Source: Zelonia costaricensis
Lineage: Eukaryota; Euglenozoa; Kinetoplastea; Trypanosomatida; Trypanosomatidae
Length of the DNA: 64,000 nt
Reading direction: 5' to 3'
NCBI GenBank assembly: GCA_030849075.1
Contig: JASAOO010003527.1
Location: forward strand, 29,822 to 93,821
Positions 52,510-62,251 of this stretch are shown piece after piece. The number at the start of each line of letters is the position of its first letter. Within the stretch, counting starts at the first letter, position 1. Position numbers and translations under genes: made by a program. Under the pieces are notes generated by a model. It was not told where the DNA came from, did no database searches, and was given only the letters and a program-made list of their open reading frames with translations.

Positions 52510-54957
52510 TTCGCGAATCATCGAGATATAGCGGAGGAGCAGTAGAGACACGAGCGGATGGAGAGGAAAGGGAAAAGGAGCAGCAGCACGAGACGGATTT
52601 CGCGAGCGGCAGTTTTGCGTGCTTGATGCGTGTGTAGTCTGATGGTTTGCGAGGGGGGCGGCACCGGCCCCGGCGGTGTCGAACTCTGTCGTCTGGCACA
52701 GCAGCCGGGGGGGGAGGCAACGCACCGTCACCCAGTCGGGGCCTATGGCAAGGAGGGAGGCGGCAAGGGGGGTAGAGCACGAGAATTCGCCAGTAACCGG
52801 TGGACGCCTGCAGCATGTGCCGACCCGGCCGCGAGCTAACGCTTTGGATGAATGCGAGAAGCTGGACCAGAAAAAGAAGGAACGGCAAAGCGCACGGAGA
52901 CAAGAGATGAGGAAACGGGAAGTCAAACCCGACGCACACGTGCACAACGCAAACTGCTGTGGAAAAAAAAAAGAAGCACGAAGGATCAAGAGGTGCAAAC
53001 TGCACAAAGCAGAAAAGCGAAGAAGCACAAACACTCTGAGAGAGAGACGGCCACCGCGTGGCACGCCGCGGCCACGAAAAGAACGAGGGGGGAGGCTGCG
53101 GGTCGTGCACTCATCTCATCTGGAAAGGAGAGGCTTCCGCGGATACTCAGACACACGCCACGGCACACAGACAAACAAAACGGCAGGGGGAAAGAGCACA
53201 CTAGAGCGAACGCGGGCAGCGAAGCACTAACACACATGTTCACGTGTGAAACGAGAGAGGCGACGAGAAGGGAAAAGAAAACGGGTGAGGCGGGCGCAGC
53301 GCCGAAGAAGGAAGACATATGAAAGGAAGTCAAGGGAGTTCAAGTGGCGAACCAAAAGAACCTACGCGAACACACATCGACACGGACACACAACAGCACA
53401 CATACACACACACACACGAGAGAGAGACGCGTTCAAAGGGCAAAGCGAGCGACCCCACACTCGCCAATACACAGACACTCACGTACTGAGCGGCTCTCGT
53501 CAAACCTCCTTCTTCCCCCCCCCACACACACACTCTATCCTCTACGCTGCCATTTTCGCTGGCACGCACTCTGCTTGACGGTGGTGAGAGACGCGGTGGC
53601 ACGAGGTTTGGCTCCCCGACAGCACAGCTGGGGAGGGGAGCGGAGAGGAGCGAGAGGAGGGTAGCAGGGAAAAGATGCAGAGACGCAACCACGGCAAAAG
53701 AACAAGGCGAGCGCACTCGGGCACAAAATGCAAAGCGCAAGAAAGGTAGAGAAACGAAGAATGAGGGAGAGAGATGCACAGACGGGAAAAGCGCGGTGAA
53801 GGGCGGGCATCGCGCAGAAGGAAGCGGGCGATGCCACGCTCTACAAAGACGTCATACACACACACACGCACGTACACACAAGCCCGCATGAAAAAAGAAA
53901 GCAGCGCGTCGAAGGGTGCTTTCGTTCTTGTTTGTGGCAATTTGCAGTTGTTGTTGTCTTTTTGTTTTTGAACGCACGAGGTGGGCAAGCCCGCGTGCTC
54001 CACAGTACGCCGATGGCGGAGTGCCATCACGTCCCCCGCCCACCATCCACTCTGCACGTGCCTCCACTCCTCAGCTCTTTTCTACTACTTCCCCGAGTTG
54101 CCGCACTGCACCGCCTGCGGTGGCTCATCGGCCGTGCAGGCGGTATTGTGAAGTGGACCGTGGCACACACTCAGGAGAAGACGACGCAAGAAAAGGAGGT
54201 CGAGGTGTGGCGCTGCTCCCCTGCAGACCGCCGACGTGCCTTTCCCTTCGCCCACTTCCCCGTGCGTCGTGACGAGCGCGTGGTGCCTCGAGACCGTCAT
54301 CGTGCCGCGGCAATGCGCAAGGAGGAGGCCACGAGGGGTTGGTCGCCACCGGGGTGTGTGGGGCGAGTGACGAGCTGATGCGGCGGAAACGCGTGAGTGT
54401 TGCAGCGGAGAGCCGTACAGGGACACGCGAAACGGAAGAGAGAAATAAAAGGAACTCACGCAGGAGTGGAGTGCAAGGCCGGGAAAAAACTCAAGGAGGC
54501 ACACGTGCACGCGCATCCATACTGGGAACACTAAGAAAGAGCAGGAGGCAGGTGGCACGCAGAACAAGAGACGGCAGTTTATGAAGTGTGCATGGCGACC
54601 CATGTGAACGTGCCACAACAAGATCAAGGAAAAACAGTAGCGAGGTGAGGCAAGCACACCGAAACAAGCGGAAGAGCGAGACAACGACAAGCGGCACAGA
54701 GAAGAGAAACGGACTCGCAAAGGCGAGGCAGAAAGCAACACGAGACGATAAGTACGTGCGACGCTGTTTGAGAGAAAAGACAAAAAGGGACACGCGTCCG
54801 GGCGCACGACGCAAAGAGGGAAAACAGAAACACGCGAAACACACAAAAAAAAAGTGGGGCGGTGTTGGTGCGCTGGTGCGTTGCATCCCACGCTTTATAG
54901 CCGAGGGCTCTTTGGAGGAGCTTGGCGGCGAGGGCACCTCAGCCCCCTCCTGCCATC

Positions 54958-56424
54958 CTACTGCGTAGACGAGGACGGCGCGTACGTGTGTGGGCTCGCA
55001 AACTGGACGGCGCCAAGGCCGGTGATGTGGACGGGCGTCAGGCTGCCCAGATGTTGCAATTGCTGGTGCGCCGCAGTGTGCGTGAGCACTTGATAGTAAA
55101 CCTGCGGTACCGGCTGGCCGCCACCGGCCAACGGCGGCGGCGGCGGCTGCGTGTGCACCTGGACGGGACTTGCGCCGGCCAGCACGTCGTGCTGTTGCCC
55201 GAATGGGGCCACGGCGTGCAGCGCTGCTGGGGGGTGCGACATGTGCGGCTGCACGGCGATGTGACCGGGGGCAATTAGCGTGAGCTGCGGCGCAGCCCCT
55301 GAGCCACCCCAGAGAGAGATCGGACCCGACGATGCCACGTCGCTACCGCCGACAGCCGCCACCATCGCCGGCGGCGGGGCCGCGTACACGTCCGCTACAT
55401 AGATGTACGAGCCGTCCTGCAGGCTGGTAACGAGCGGACCGCCCTCAGGCCGCCGCGACTTGCACGGACTCGAGTGCTTGCAGCGCCAGTGGAACTCGTT
55501 GGTGCGCTTGCTGCGGACAAGCACCATGTTCTGCGCCGATCTGTCCTTCCCGTGCAGGGCGCAGAAGACGCGGTCTAGAGACCCAACACGGCGGTTGGTC
55601 AGCGTACTGGCGTTGTACGGCTCGTACTCAAACTCGTCCGTCAAGGTGACCGAGACGTCCAGGCTGGAGAGCGGGGACGGCGGCGTGCCCGGTGCGGTGT
55701 TTGGCGGGGTGCCGGCGCCCGACTGCGGCGCAGCCCACGGCACGTCCGACTGTGGTGGGAGCGCCGGCACGACGCCCGGCGCGGTGGCGCTGCCCGGGTT
55801 GGACAGCATCGACTGCGCGAGTGCGGCGGAGTGGGCGCCGTGCGGGTGAAGTGGGGTGAACGTGCCGTCGGCGGACTGCACGCAGTAAACGCTCTCGCCA
55901 GACGCGTCGATCATGTGCAGCACAACGTGGTTGGGCTGCGGCGCGGTGTAGGCGCTTGACATGCTCGTCTGATCCGCCTCACCGCCGCTCCACAGCGCGG
56001 GGCTGGTGGGCATCAGCGGGGCGCCGGAGGAGAGGTTGAGGCGCGCGTCCGCGCGGTGTGGGCCGGCCGGACTCGGCTGGCTGGAGCCCACAGAGGTGGC
56101 CATGTGGTCGGAGACGGGGGTAGCCTGGGGGCGCGCAAGTGAGGCGCTCTCAGCGTAGAGAGGACCGGCGCCGGGACGGGCGGGAAACGCAAAGTCCAGC
56201 GCCATGCCGCGCCCTGCGATCTCCGGGGTGAAGGGGACTGCGGGCAGCTCGTTGACGCTGTTCATCGCGTTCTGGCTCCAGCTCTGCCGCGAGTTTTCGA
56301 AGCTCTTCACGCCGCCCAGTGGCTGGTTGGGCATGACATCACTAGCCATGGAGGACGGCATCATTGTCAGCGGTGCACCGTGACCCCCAAAGGCTCCGGT
56401 GAAGAAGTTTGGAGCGGAGTTCAT
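54958..56424 (-). CDS. Hypothetical protein with a compact Cys/His element, possible RNA-binding regulator
   Basis: A 488-residue, mostly disordered Pro/Ser/Gly/His-rich protein with one ordered island at about 280-350. It starts VGSLDRVFCALHGKDRS and holds C288-x2-H291, followed by FHWRCKHSSPC with C315-x5-C321. The four residues are spaced as for one zinc ion. In my recollection a Cys-x2-His-Gly-Lys-x-Arg start with a Trp-x-Cys end recurs in trypanosomatid proteins annotated as putative RNA-binding; that is memory, not a search. Another semi-ordered segment is at about 165-195 (HVVLHMIDASGESVYCVQSA). The C-terminus is Gln/His/Pro-rich. The composition would suit an mRNA-binding post-transcriptional regulator. 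ATG at 56424 is the first in frame. The gene is probable; the function is speculative. Confidence 0.75.
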   Translation of the reverse strand: MNSAPNFFTGAFGGHGAPLTMMPSSMASDVMPNQPLGGVKSFENSRQSWSQNAMNSVNELPAVPFTPEIAGRGMALDFAFPARPGAGPLYAESASLARPQATPVSDHMATSVGSSQPSPAGPHRADARLNLSSGAPLMPTSPALWSGGEADQTSMSSAYTAPQPNHVVLHMIDASGESVYCVQSADGTFTPLHPHGAHSAALAQSMLSNPGSATAPGVVPALPPQSDVPWAAPQSGAGTPPNTAPGTPPSPLSSLDVSVTLTDEFEYEPYNASTLTNRRVGSLDRVFCALHGKDRSAQNMVLVRSKRTNEFHWRCKHSSPCKSRRPEGGPLVTSLQDGSYIYVADVYAAPPPAMVAAVGGSDVASSGPISLWGGSGAAPQLTLIAPGHIAVQPHMSHPPAALHAVAPFGQQHDVLAGASPVQVHTQPPPPPLAGGGQPVPQVYYQVLTHTAAHQQLQHLGSLTPVHITGLGAVQFASPHTYAPSSSTQ

Positions 56425-59400
56425 GGGGGTGGTGGTAGTAAGGACGCAGCACGCGCACGACGTGGCCGATGTGTGACAGACGTGTGCAGTGCAGATAGGC
56501 GGGCAAAAGCGACAGTGAGCCCGGGGGCGCGGCGCCAGTGCTTAAGGGGCGAGCAGCCGTAGCGAAGCGGAGCTTCTTGAGCTTCAACTGCAAGAGCGAG
56601 TGCCGCGAGGTGGACACGTCACTATTGTGTTTGGGAAAAAGAGAAGACGGGCGCGGTACAAGGAAGTGTCGCAGACAACGGGGTCACGCCACTGCTAGAG
56701 GGGGAGCACGGGGTAAGTGAGGGGAGGGGGAGGGGCGAAGGGAATGTTGCGCAGCGGAGGCGTCAACCCAAGCACTAAAAGAAAAAAAGGAGAAGAGAGG
56801 ATGGGAACGGGGGGGAGGGAGGCAGCGCGCGCACCTTTATGGCAGCAGTGCACTGCACCAGAAAAAAAAACAGAAACAGGAAGACAGCGAGTTTCACACT
56901 ACGGGGCCACGCGCACAGAGGTAGAGCAAACAAAAGAGCGAAATTGTGGATCAAAGGCAAGGAAAGGTCAAAGGAGACGGCAACACGGAAAGCAGGGACG
57001 GCGCAATATCAAGAAGAAACAACGGGCACACGGTCCGGCTACACGGAAAGGGCTGAGTAGGGAGAGAGAAAACCCCCGTTCGAGTGATGCGCGGGCTTGA
57101 GACGAGTGCGAGCGCAGACGAAACGCTAGTCGGTGAGCGCCACTGCAAGATGAAGGGGCGTGGACTGTCGCTTGGCCTGAAAGAACCACACGCACACAAC
57201 TCAAACAAAGGAGGCTCTGGAGATGAGCAAGGAGGAGGGCAGTCGTAGCGCCGCAGCGATACAGCGCGACAGATTCTTGTTTTTCAGAGAGGACGGAGTG
57301 TGTAGGCGGAAACGCAGGAAGCAGTTCAGGCGCCACAAGACAGCACGAGGCGCGGAGCACGGCGTGAGTGGCACCTCAAACACACGCAGCAGAGGGGTGA
57401 GACGGTGCTGCAACTGCCTCGGTAGTGTACAACACCGGGACGAACGGAAAGGAGCCAGGGTGAGGAGAATGACGGGGGAGGGCCGTGAGGCGGGAGGCTG
57501 AGAGGTGGCGTGCGGTGTGCGGCGTTCACGGAGCGCGACGGCGGGGGAGAGACGGCCTGAGGGAGCGCAGGGGAGGAGGGAATCGACAAGAGCTCCGTCT
57601 TCAAGAAAGGCTCAGAAATGCAGCGGCGCCCGTCACCGGCAGCCACACCCACACACTCACACACACCAGAGGCTCAAAGGGCAAAAGGGAAGAGAGGAAA
57701 AGGAAGGAGAAGAGGAAGAGGAAGAGGAGGGTTGGCGTACGAGGCGCTCGATTTTCGTGGAGGATTAGAGAGGGCGAGGGGGCGGAAGAGCGGCAGCGCA
57801 GGGGCGGGACACACACACACACACTAGGCCACAATTGCGTCGACGACCACACGGTGAGGACACGAAGAGGCGGACACGCCAAACTCACGCTGGCACGCTG
57901 AGGGAACAATACCTCAGACACACCCGAACACACAAGCACGCAAGGGAGGGATGGCCTGTCGTTAACGCAGACACTCGTTGCCACACAAGTCTCGTCGATC
58001 ACGCACGCAGAGGCGCTCGCGTGGACGCGCACAGCGGAAGGTGCGGGAACGCCGGCGGGACAAGCGCGGAGCAGAGCACGGCACCACAGTCACTGGTGAG
58101 GTTAGTGGCGTGGGGAAACGGAAGAGAAGAAGACGGAGAGGAAGCGGGGAGGAGGCGTCAGTCGCGCGCCGGCGTGCCGTGATGGCGTGCAATGCACAGT
58201 CCGGGTGATGAGGTGCCGCGGTAGGGGGGAGGTGGGAGGGGCAACAAGCGGTGCTGACGCGAGTGACGTGTGGCAGAGACGCGCTGGGTGCGGGGATCGA
58301 AAGGGACTGGCGGGCGGGCGGGAGGGAGCGCTCGGCAGAGGACGTGAGGGAGGGAGGGAGGGGGGGGGGCGACGGAGCCGTGGAGGAGCTGTGGGCAGGC
58401 TCACCGAGGCCACACAACGGGACGCAACTCGCCACACGCGCAGGAGCACGAGCGATGACGGAAGAGGTGTGAGGGAAGAGAAGAGGATGAGAGGTGAGCG
58501 GCGCGGAAAGGCGCAAGGGTAGAGGCGTGCACACACAAACACACACACACACACACACGCACACACACACACACGAAGTTGATTTGGCCACCGGCGGAGA
58601 GGAAGGCGGGGAGGGGAAGGGAGGGGGGGGGGGGCAGAGAAGATGACAAGGTGGGTTAGAAAGGAATACACGCGGACCACGGATGGGGTGGGCTGAAGGC
58701 CGGCTCGAAACCATAAAAATGAAAGAACGCAACTTCCGACAGACGGAAGACGGCGAGATGAGAAAAGGGGGAGGGAGGAGGGCGGGACAGGGGAGGGGGG
58801 GTACTGGTCGAGGACAAGAAAAATAGGAACGCAATTGGAGTGACACGCTGCAGGGAAGGCGGAGAGAAGACCGGGCGGGAGGGAGAGAGTGGGAGGTGCA
58901 GCGGACGACACAGGGGGTGCACAACGTGTGTCTGAGGGTAACACGAAGAAAGGAGTGAGGGAGACGGGAGGAAGGGGTCGGAGAAAAATCAAAGAATCGC
59001 AAACAGCGAAAACGCACACGGGTGGTAGACGACACTCAAAAGAGAACCAGAAGAAGTAACGGCCACGATCGAGGCGAGTGGCGAGAGGCGACTGCGAAAA
59101 GGACACGTAACGAGAGACTCGTCGAGGCACGGACGCGCAATATAAAAGAAGAGGGAGTCTCGGTTTTGAGCAGAAAGAGGCCACCAGGGAGATATCAAGA
59201 CGACGGAGGAGTAGACGTTCCCAGGAGGCAAGAGAAAAATGTACAGCCGGCGAGAATTAAGGAGAAGGGCAGGCAAGCAGTCGCGGCAGCGGGAGGCGCG
59301 CTGCGAAGTGGAGCTGCAACTGGGTGGAGCCGCACACAAAAACACAGCGGCTCGGTGCGGGGGATGGGACCGGTGGGGGGAGGCGGGGAGGCGGGGTGGC

Positions 59401-60562
59401 GCTGAAACTCCGGGAAGAGCGAACAGCGGGGAGAGAGTCTGCTTTGCGGACGGGGTGATTTCTTCTCTGCGGGTGTCTGTAATCGCCGCCCTAACCTTGC
59501 ANGTACGGGTGCGTAGCGGAGGGCGCGCCGCACACAGCTCCCTCTACCGGACCGAAGGACTAGTGCAGCTCCTCGCTCTCTTCCTTCCGCAGCCAGCTGT
59601 TTCGTAAGACCTCGCACGCAAAGAGGCAGGGGTGGCGGGGTCGTGTTGCCGCGGGTCGGGGGTCGTGCCGCTGACTACCAAGAAAAAGAAAAAAACGCGA
59701 GAGTCGCTGCCGTCCGCGGGCACCGCCGTGTCTCACCGAGCGAGGGCTGGATGCCTGCGCAGCACGCAAAACACGCACACGTCACGACCGTTCAGTTCTT
59801 CGTGTTTCCTTTGCCGCGACGACGGGAATCGAAGTGAGGCGACGTCGTTGCACGGGTGAAGGGCACGCTGCCGGAGAGGCGCTGCGGTGGTGACGCAAAC
59901 AAGAAAAACAGGGAAAGCGAGGTGTTGCGGAATGCGTGCGGAGAGGGGTGGCGGTGACGAGCACGACGGCACGAGCAGATGCGAAAATGGAAGCGTGGGA
60001 GGGGGGGGGAGGAAGCGAGCTCTTTCTGCGAGAGGGGCGAGGAGGCGCAGCGGCGGTGTGGAGGTGTTAGCGACAGCGCACGAAGCAGTCGGTGCCACGG
60101 TGAGTGAGAAGAGTCGTAAGGCATGGTGCGGGAAAAAGACAGGAAGGCAGAAGCGGAGAGAGAAAAAATGTAAAGTTAGAGTTGGTGCAAGTGTGGGGTG
60201 ACGGAGATGGGACGCAGCGGGCCCGGGGTCGTCAAGTCTTCGGGGCCCGTCCGTCGACTCCCATCGATGACGTGGCAGCAGGTAAGCTAAGAGTCGCACC
60301 CTCAATCGCCACAGGAGCGCTCGTGGACTCCTTTTGCTGTTGTTGTTCTGCTTGCTTGTCTCTCGCCTCGACGAGCTAGAGATGTGGGGGTTTTCCTTCT
60401 TTGGCCCCGCACCACGTCCGCTGTTGATTCAGGCCACGTGAGGAGCACAAAGCACACCCAGGGGCCTGTGGAGGCGCAACTACAGCAGCCCGTGTAGACC
60501 GCGGGCTCGAGCGAGCCTCCCCTCCTCGCTCACTCCGACCTCAAGAAACTCAACGTCAACCC
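56425..60562. other. 4.1-kb spacer / long 3'UTR, no gene seen
   Basis: It lies downstream of the adenosine deaminase gene on the minus strand. The long minus-strand frames at 57962-59184 are pure Ser/Pro/Leu/Cys low complexity over CA repeats and are rejected. It contains a purine-rich (GAAGAG)n patch (about 57690-57735), the CA microsatellite at 58529-58574, many G runs and an unresolved base at 59502. A T5-bearing pyrimidine tract with AG at 56622-56650 may serve the gene at 54958-56424 (5'UTR about 197 nt). Confidence 0.55.
58529..58574. repeat. CA microsatellite
   Basis: About 46 bp of (CA)n with two interruptions (AAA and G). It is translated in the rejected minus-strand frame as alternating Val/Cys. 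Confidence 0.95.
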
Positions 60563-62251
60563 TCAAGCGTCACTACTTGCCCCCGGCAGGGGAGGTGCGA
60601 CCGCGGGTGAGGGATGAGGTGCAGAAGACCACAGCAGCCGCACGCCAGCGGTCCCACCGCCCTGCTCGTCGCTGTGGCACTCGTGCACGCAGCGCCACAT
60701 GGCTCCGTCGCACGAGTCTGCGCAGCCGTCCACTGCAGTGGGGCTTGCGAGCGACGTCTCGGAGTCGTCGCGGGAGCCGCGCGCTTGTTGGAGACGGTGC
60801 CGCATCCACGGGCGGGACAGCGGGCACAGCTGCCACGGAGCGTCAGCGCTTGAGCTGCAGCGCTGCTCCAGTGTCCGTGCCGCCATGCCCTGCGGCAATC
60901 CCGCCTTCGTGTTCAAGACCAGTCCGGTCACGCGACCCAGCGAGGACGCAGGCCCCGTCCATCCACACGCAACACCCCCGCTCACCGGCCCCTCTGCGGG
61001 CCCGTCGCGGCTGCGCTTGCGGGCGGCAGACGTGGCAGCGCCAACGCAGAGCCACCGACTGCGGGAGTAGCCGCTGTCACAGCCCCCGCCCAGCACAGCT
61101 TTCGGCCCGGTAAGGTAGGCTGTGGCCTCAAAGAAGAGAAAGGAGGGTGGCGGCAAGGGCCCACCCGCTGGACAGCGAGCGGCCGCGCTGGTCCACTGAT
61201 GGGTGCGCCACACAAAGGCCGTGGCAGCGCTGCGCAACGCGGACTCTGCCGTCGCGGTGGTGCACCCTGACGCGGGCAGCGGCACGTGCACCGAAGCGAG
61301 TGCGACGGGCACGGGGAAGAGAGACGCGCGGCGGCGGCCCTGCAGACCGCAGGTGGACCACCGCCACACTTTGTCCGTGCACGACATGGACAGGTTTGGA
61401 CGGCCCTTGCCAGGCTTTACGCGGGCGCAGTGAAGCAGTGAAGCGGCTGCGTTGAGTGGAGAGTGGTGATCGGCAACCACGCACCGGCCCACCACACAGC
61501 ACGTCTCGCCGAGGCCGGACTGCGGTGCACCCTTTGCCTCAGCCTGGGCATCAGGGCTGAGCCAACAACCGCACGCCGCGCGCAGCAAGAGGTGCCCGCT
61601 GCGACCCGAGCCCCCCGCGACGGCCGCCAGCGACCCGCACATCCACCGAGTGCAGACGAGGTGCACGCAGACCCCGTCGCGCAGTCGCCACTGCAGAGAG
61701 CTCGGCGACGCTGAAACACCAGCAGGGTAGTGCGGCTGCAGGAAGGCCCCGGAGTCGACCGACCCTTTGTCAGATGCCTGCGCCTCGGCCAGGTCGAGCA
61801 GAAACGCGACAAACCCGCGGCGGGCCATCACCTCAGCGTGGCCGTCACGCAGCTCTAGCCGACGCCGCGCCGCCTCCGTTGCGTTGGACGGCGGGGTGGG
61901 GTGGGCAGCGAGGCAGCGCGAGCCTGAGCCGAGCGCGACGCACACGTAGCGCCGCCTCGGCACGGTCGCCTGCGAGGTCTGCGATGCAGCGTCCTCGCAG
62001 TCGCGGGGTGGCTCGTGAGCCACGCTGAGCACAAAGGCCGCAACGATGACCGAGCTATCGGTGCCAGCCGACTGGCGCTGCTGCACACCCTCCTCCGCGG
62101 CTTCCCGTTGGGCATTCGACAGCGGCGTGGCGTCCCGCAAGCCGCGCACCCACAACTGTCTCCAGACCTGCTCCGGCTGGGCCGCGATGGCCGCATGCAC
62201 GGCACCTGGCGCCGTGTCGCTCCATAACTCGACTGCAATGCCCTTCCACAT
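60563..62251 (-). CDS. tRNA-specific adenosine deaminase (ADAT1/TAD1-like, editase domain)
   Basis: A predicted 562-residue zinc deaminase of the ADAR/ADAT1 editase family, converting adenosine to inosine in RNA; ADAT1 acts on A37 of tRNA-Ala. Numbering from ATG 62251, H138 and the proton shuttle E140 are in GHAEVMARRG. C205 lies in VCTRWMCGS (normally Pro-Cys-Gly, here Met-Cys-Gly). C291 is in the family signature KPGKGRPNLSMSCTDKVWRW, followed by GLQG. This is longer than human ADAT1 (about 500), through Ser/Ala-rich inserts. The frame is open up to an ATG at 62779, giving 738 residues. I prefer 62251 because MWKGIAVELW starts where ADAT1 proteins start, but the longer form is possible. No strong polypyrimidine tract decides it. 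Confidence 0.86.
   Translation of the reverse strand: MWKGIAVELWSDTAPGAVHAAIAAQPEQVWRQLWVRGLRDATPLSNAQREAAEEGVQQRQSAGTDSSVIVAAFVLSVAHEPPRDCEDAASQTSQATVPRRRYVCVALGSGSRCLAAHPTPPSNATEAARRRLELRDGHAEVMARRGFVAFLLDLAEAQASDKGSVDSGAFLQPHYPAGVSASPSSLQWRLRDGVCVHLVCTRWMCGSLAAVAGGSGRSGHLLLRAACGCWLSPDAQAEAKGAPQSGLGETCCVVGRCVVADHHSPLNAAASLLHCARVKPGKGRPNLSMSCTDKVWRWSTCGLQGRRRASLFPVPVALASVHVPLPASGCTTATAESALRSAATAFVWRTHQWTSAAARCPAGGPLPPPSFLFFEATAYLTGPKAVLGGGCDSGYSRSRWLCVGAATSAARKRSRDGPAEGPVSGGVACGWTGPASSLGRVTGLVLNTKAGLPQGMAARTLEQRCSSSADAPWQLCPLSRPWMRHRLQQARGSRDDSETSLASPTAVDGCADSCDGAMWRCVHECHSDEQGGGTAGVRLLWSSAPHPSPAVAPPLPGASSDA

Larger units (their letters stand above)
47207..54957. other. 7.8-kb gene-free stretch
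   Basis: This is the longest gene-free part of the window. On the minus strand it lies between the gene at 54958-56424 and the DHHC gene. All open frames on both strands are low-complexity, overlap one another and mostly lack ATG starts of quality. The plus strand is strongly A/G-rich throughout except around 48,000-48,780 and 52,150-52,540. It contains GT runs (47380-47414), a CA-rich block (48824-48885), many G8-G12 runs, an 8-bp perfect inverted repeat (52492-52509) and CA tracts near 51805-51850 and 53393-53425. It could be an extreme 3'UTR, a cluster of non-coding RNAs, or a PTU boundary. Confidence 0.6.

Noticed and set aside
49661..53064. Several minus-strand frames of 160-280 codons in the 7.8-kb spacer
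   Set aside because: Phe/Leu/Ser/Pro-rich translations of C/T-rich DNA; the 50224-50730 frame begins with GTG rather than ATG, and the frames show no motif.
57962..59184. Two overlapping minus-strand frames of about 360 codons
   Set aside because: Ser/Pro/Leu/Cys low complexity running through CA repeats (alternating Val/Cys); no ordered segment; the two frames overlap each other.
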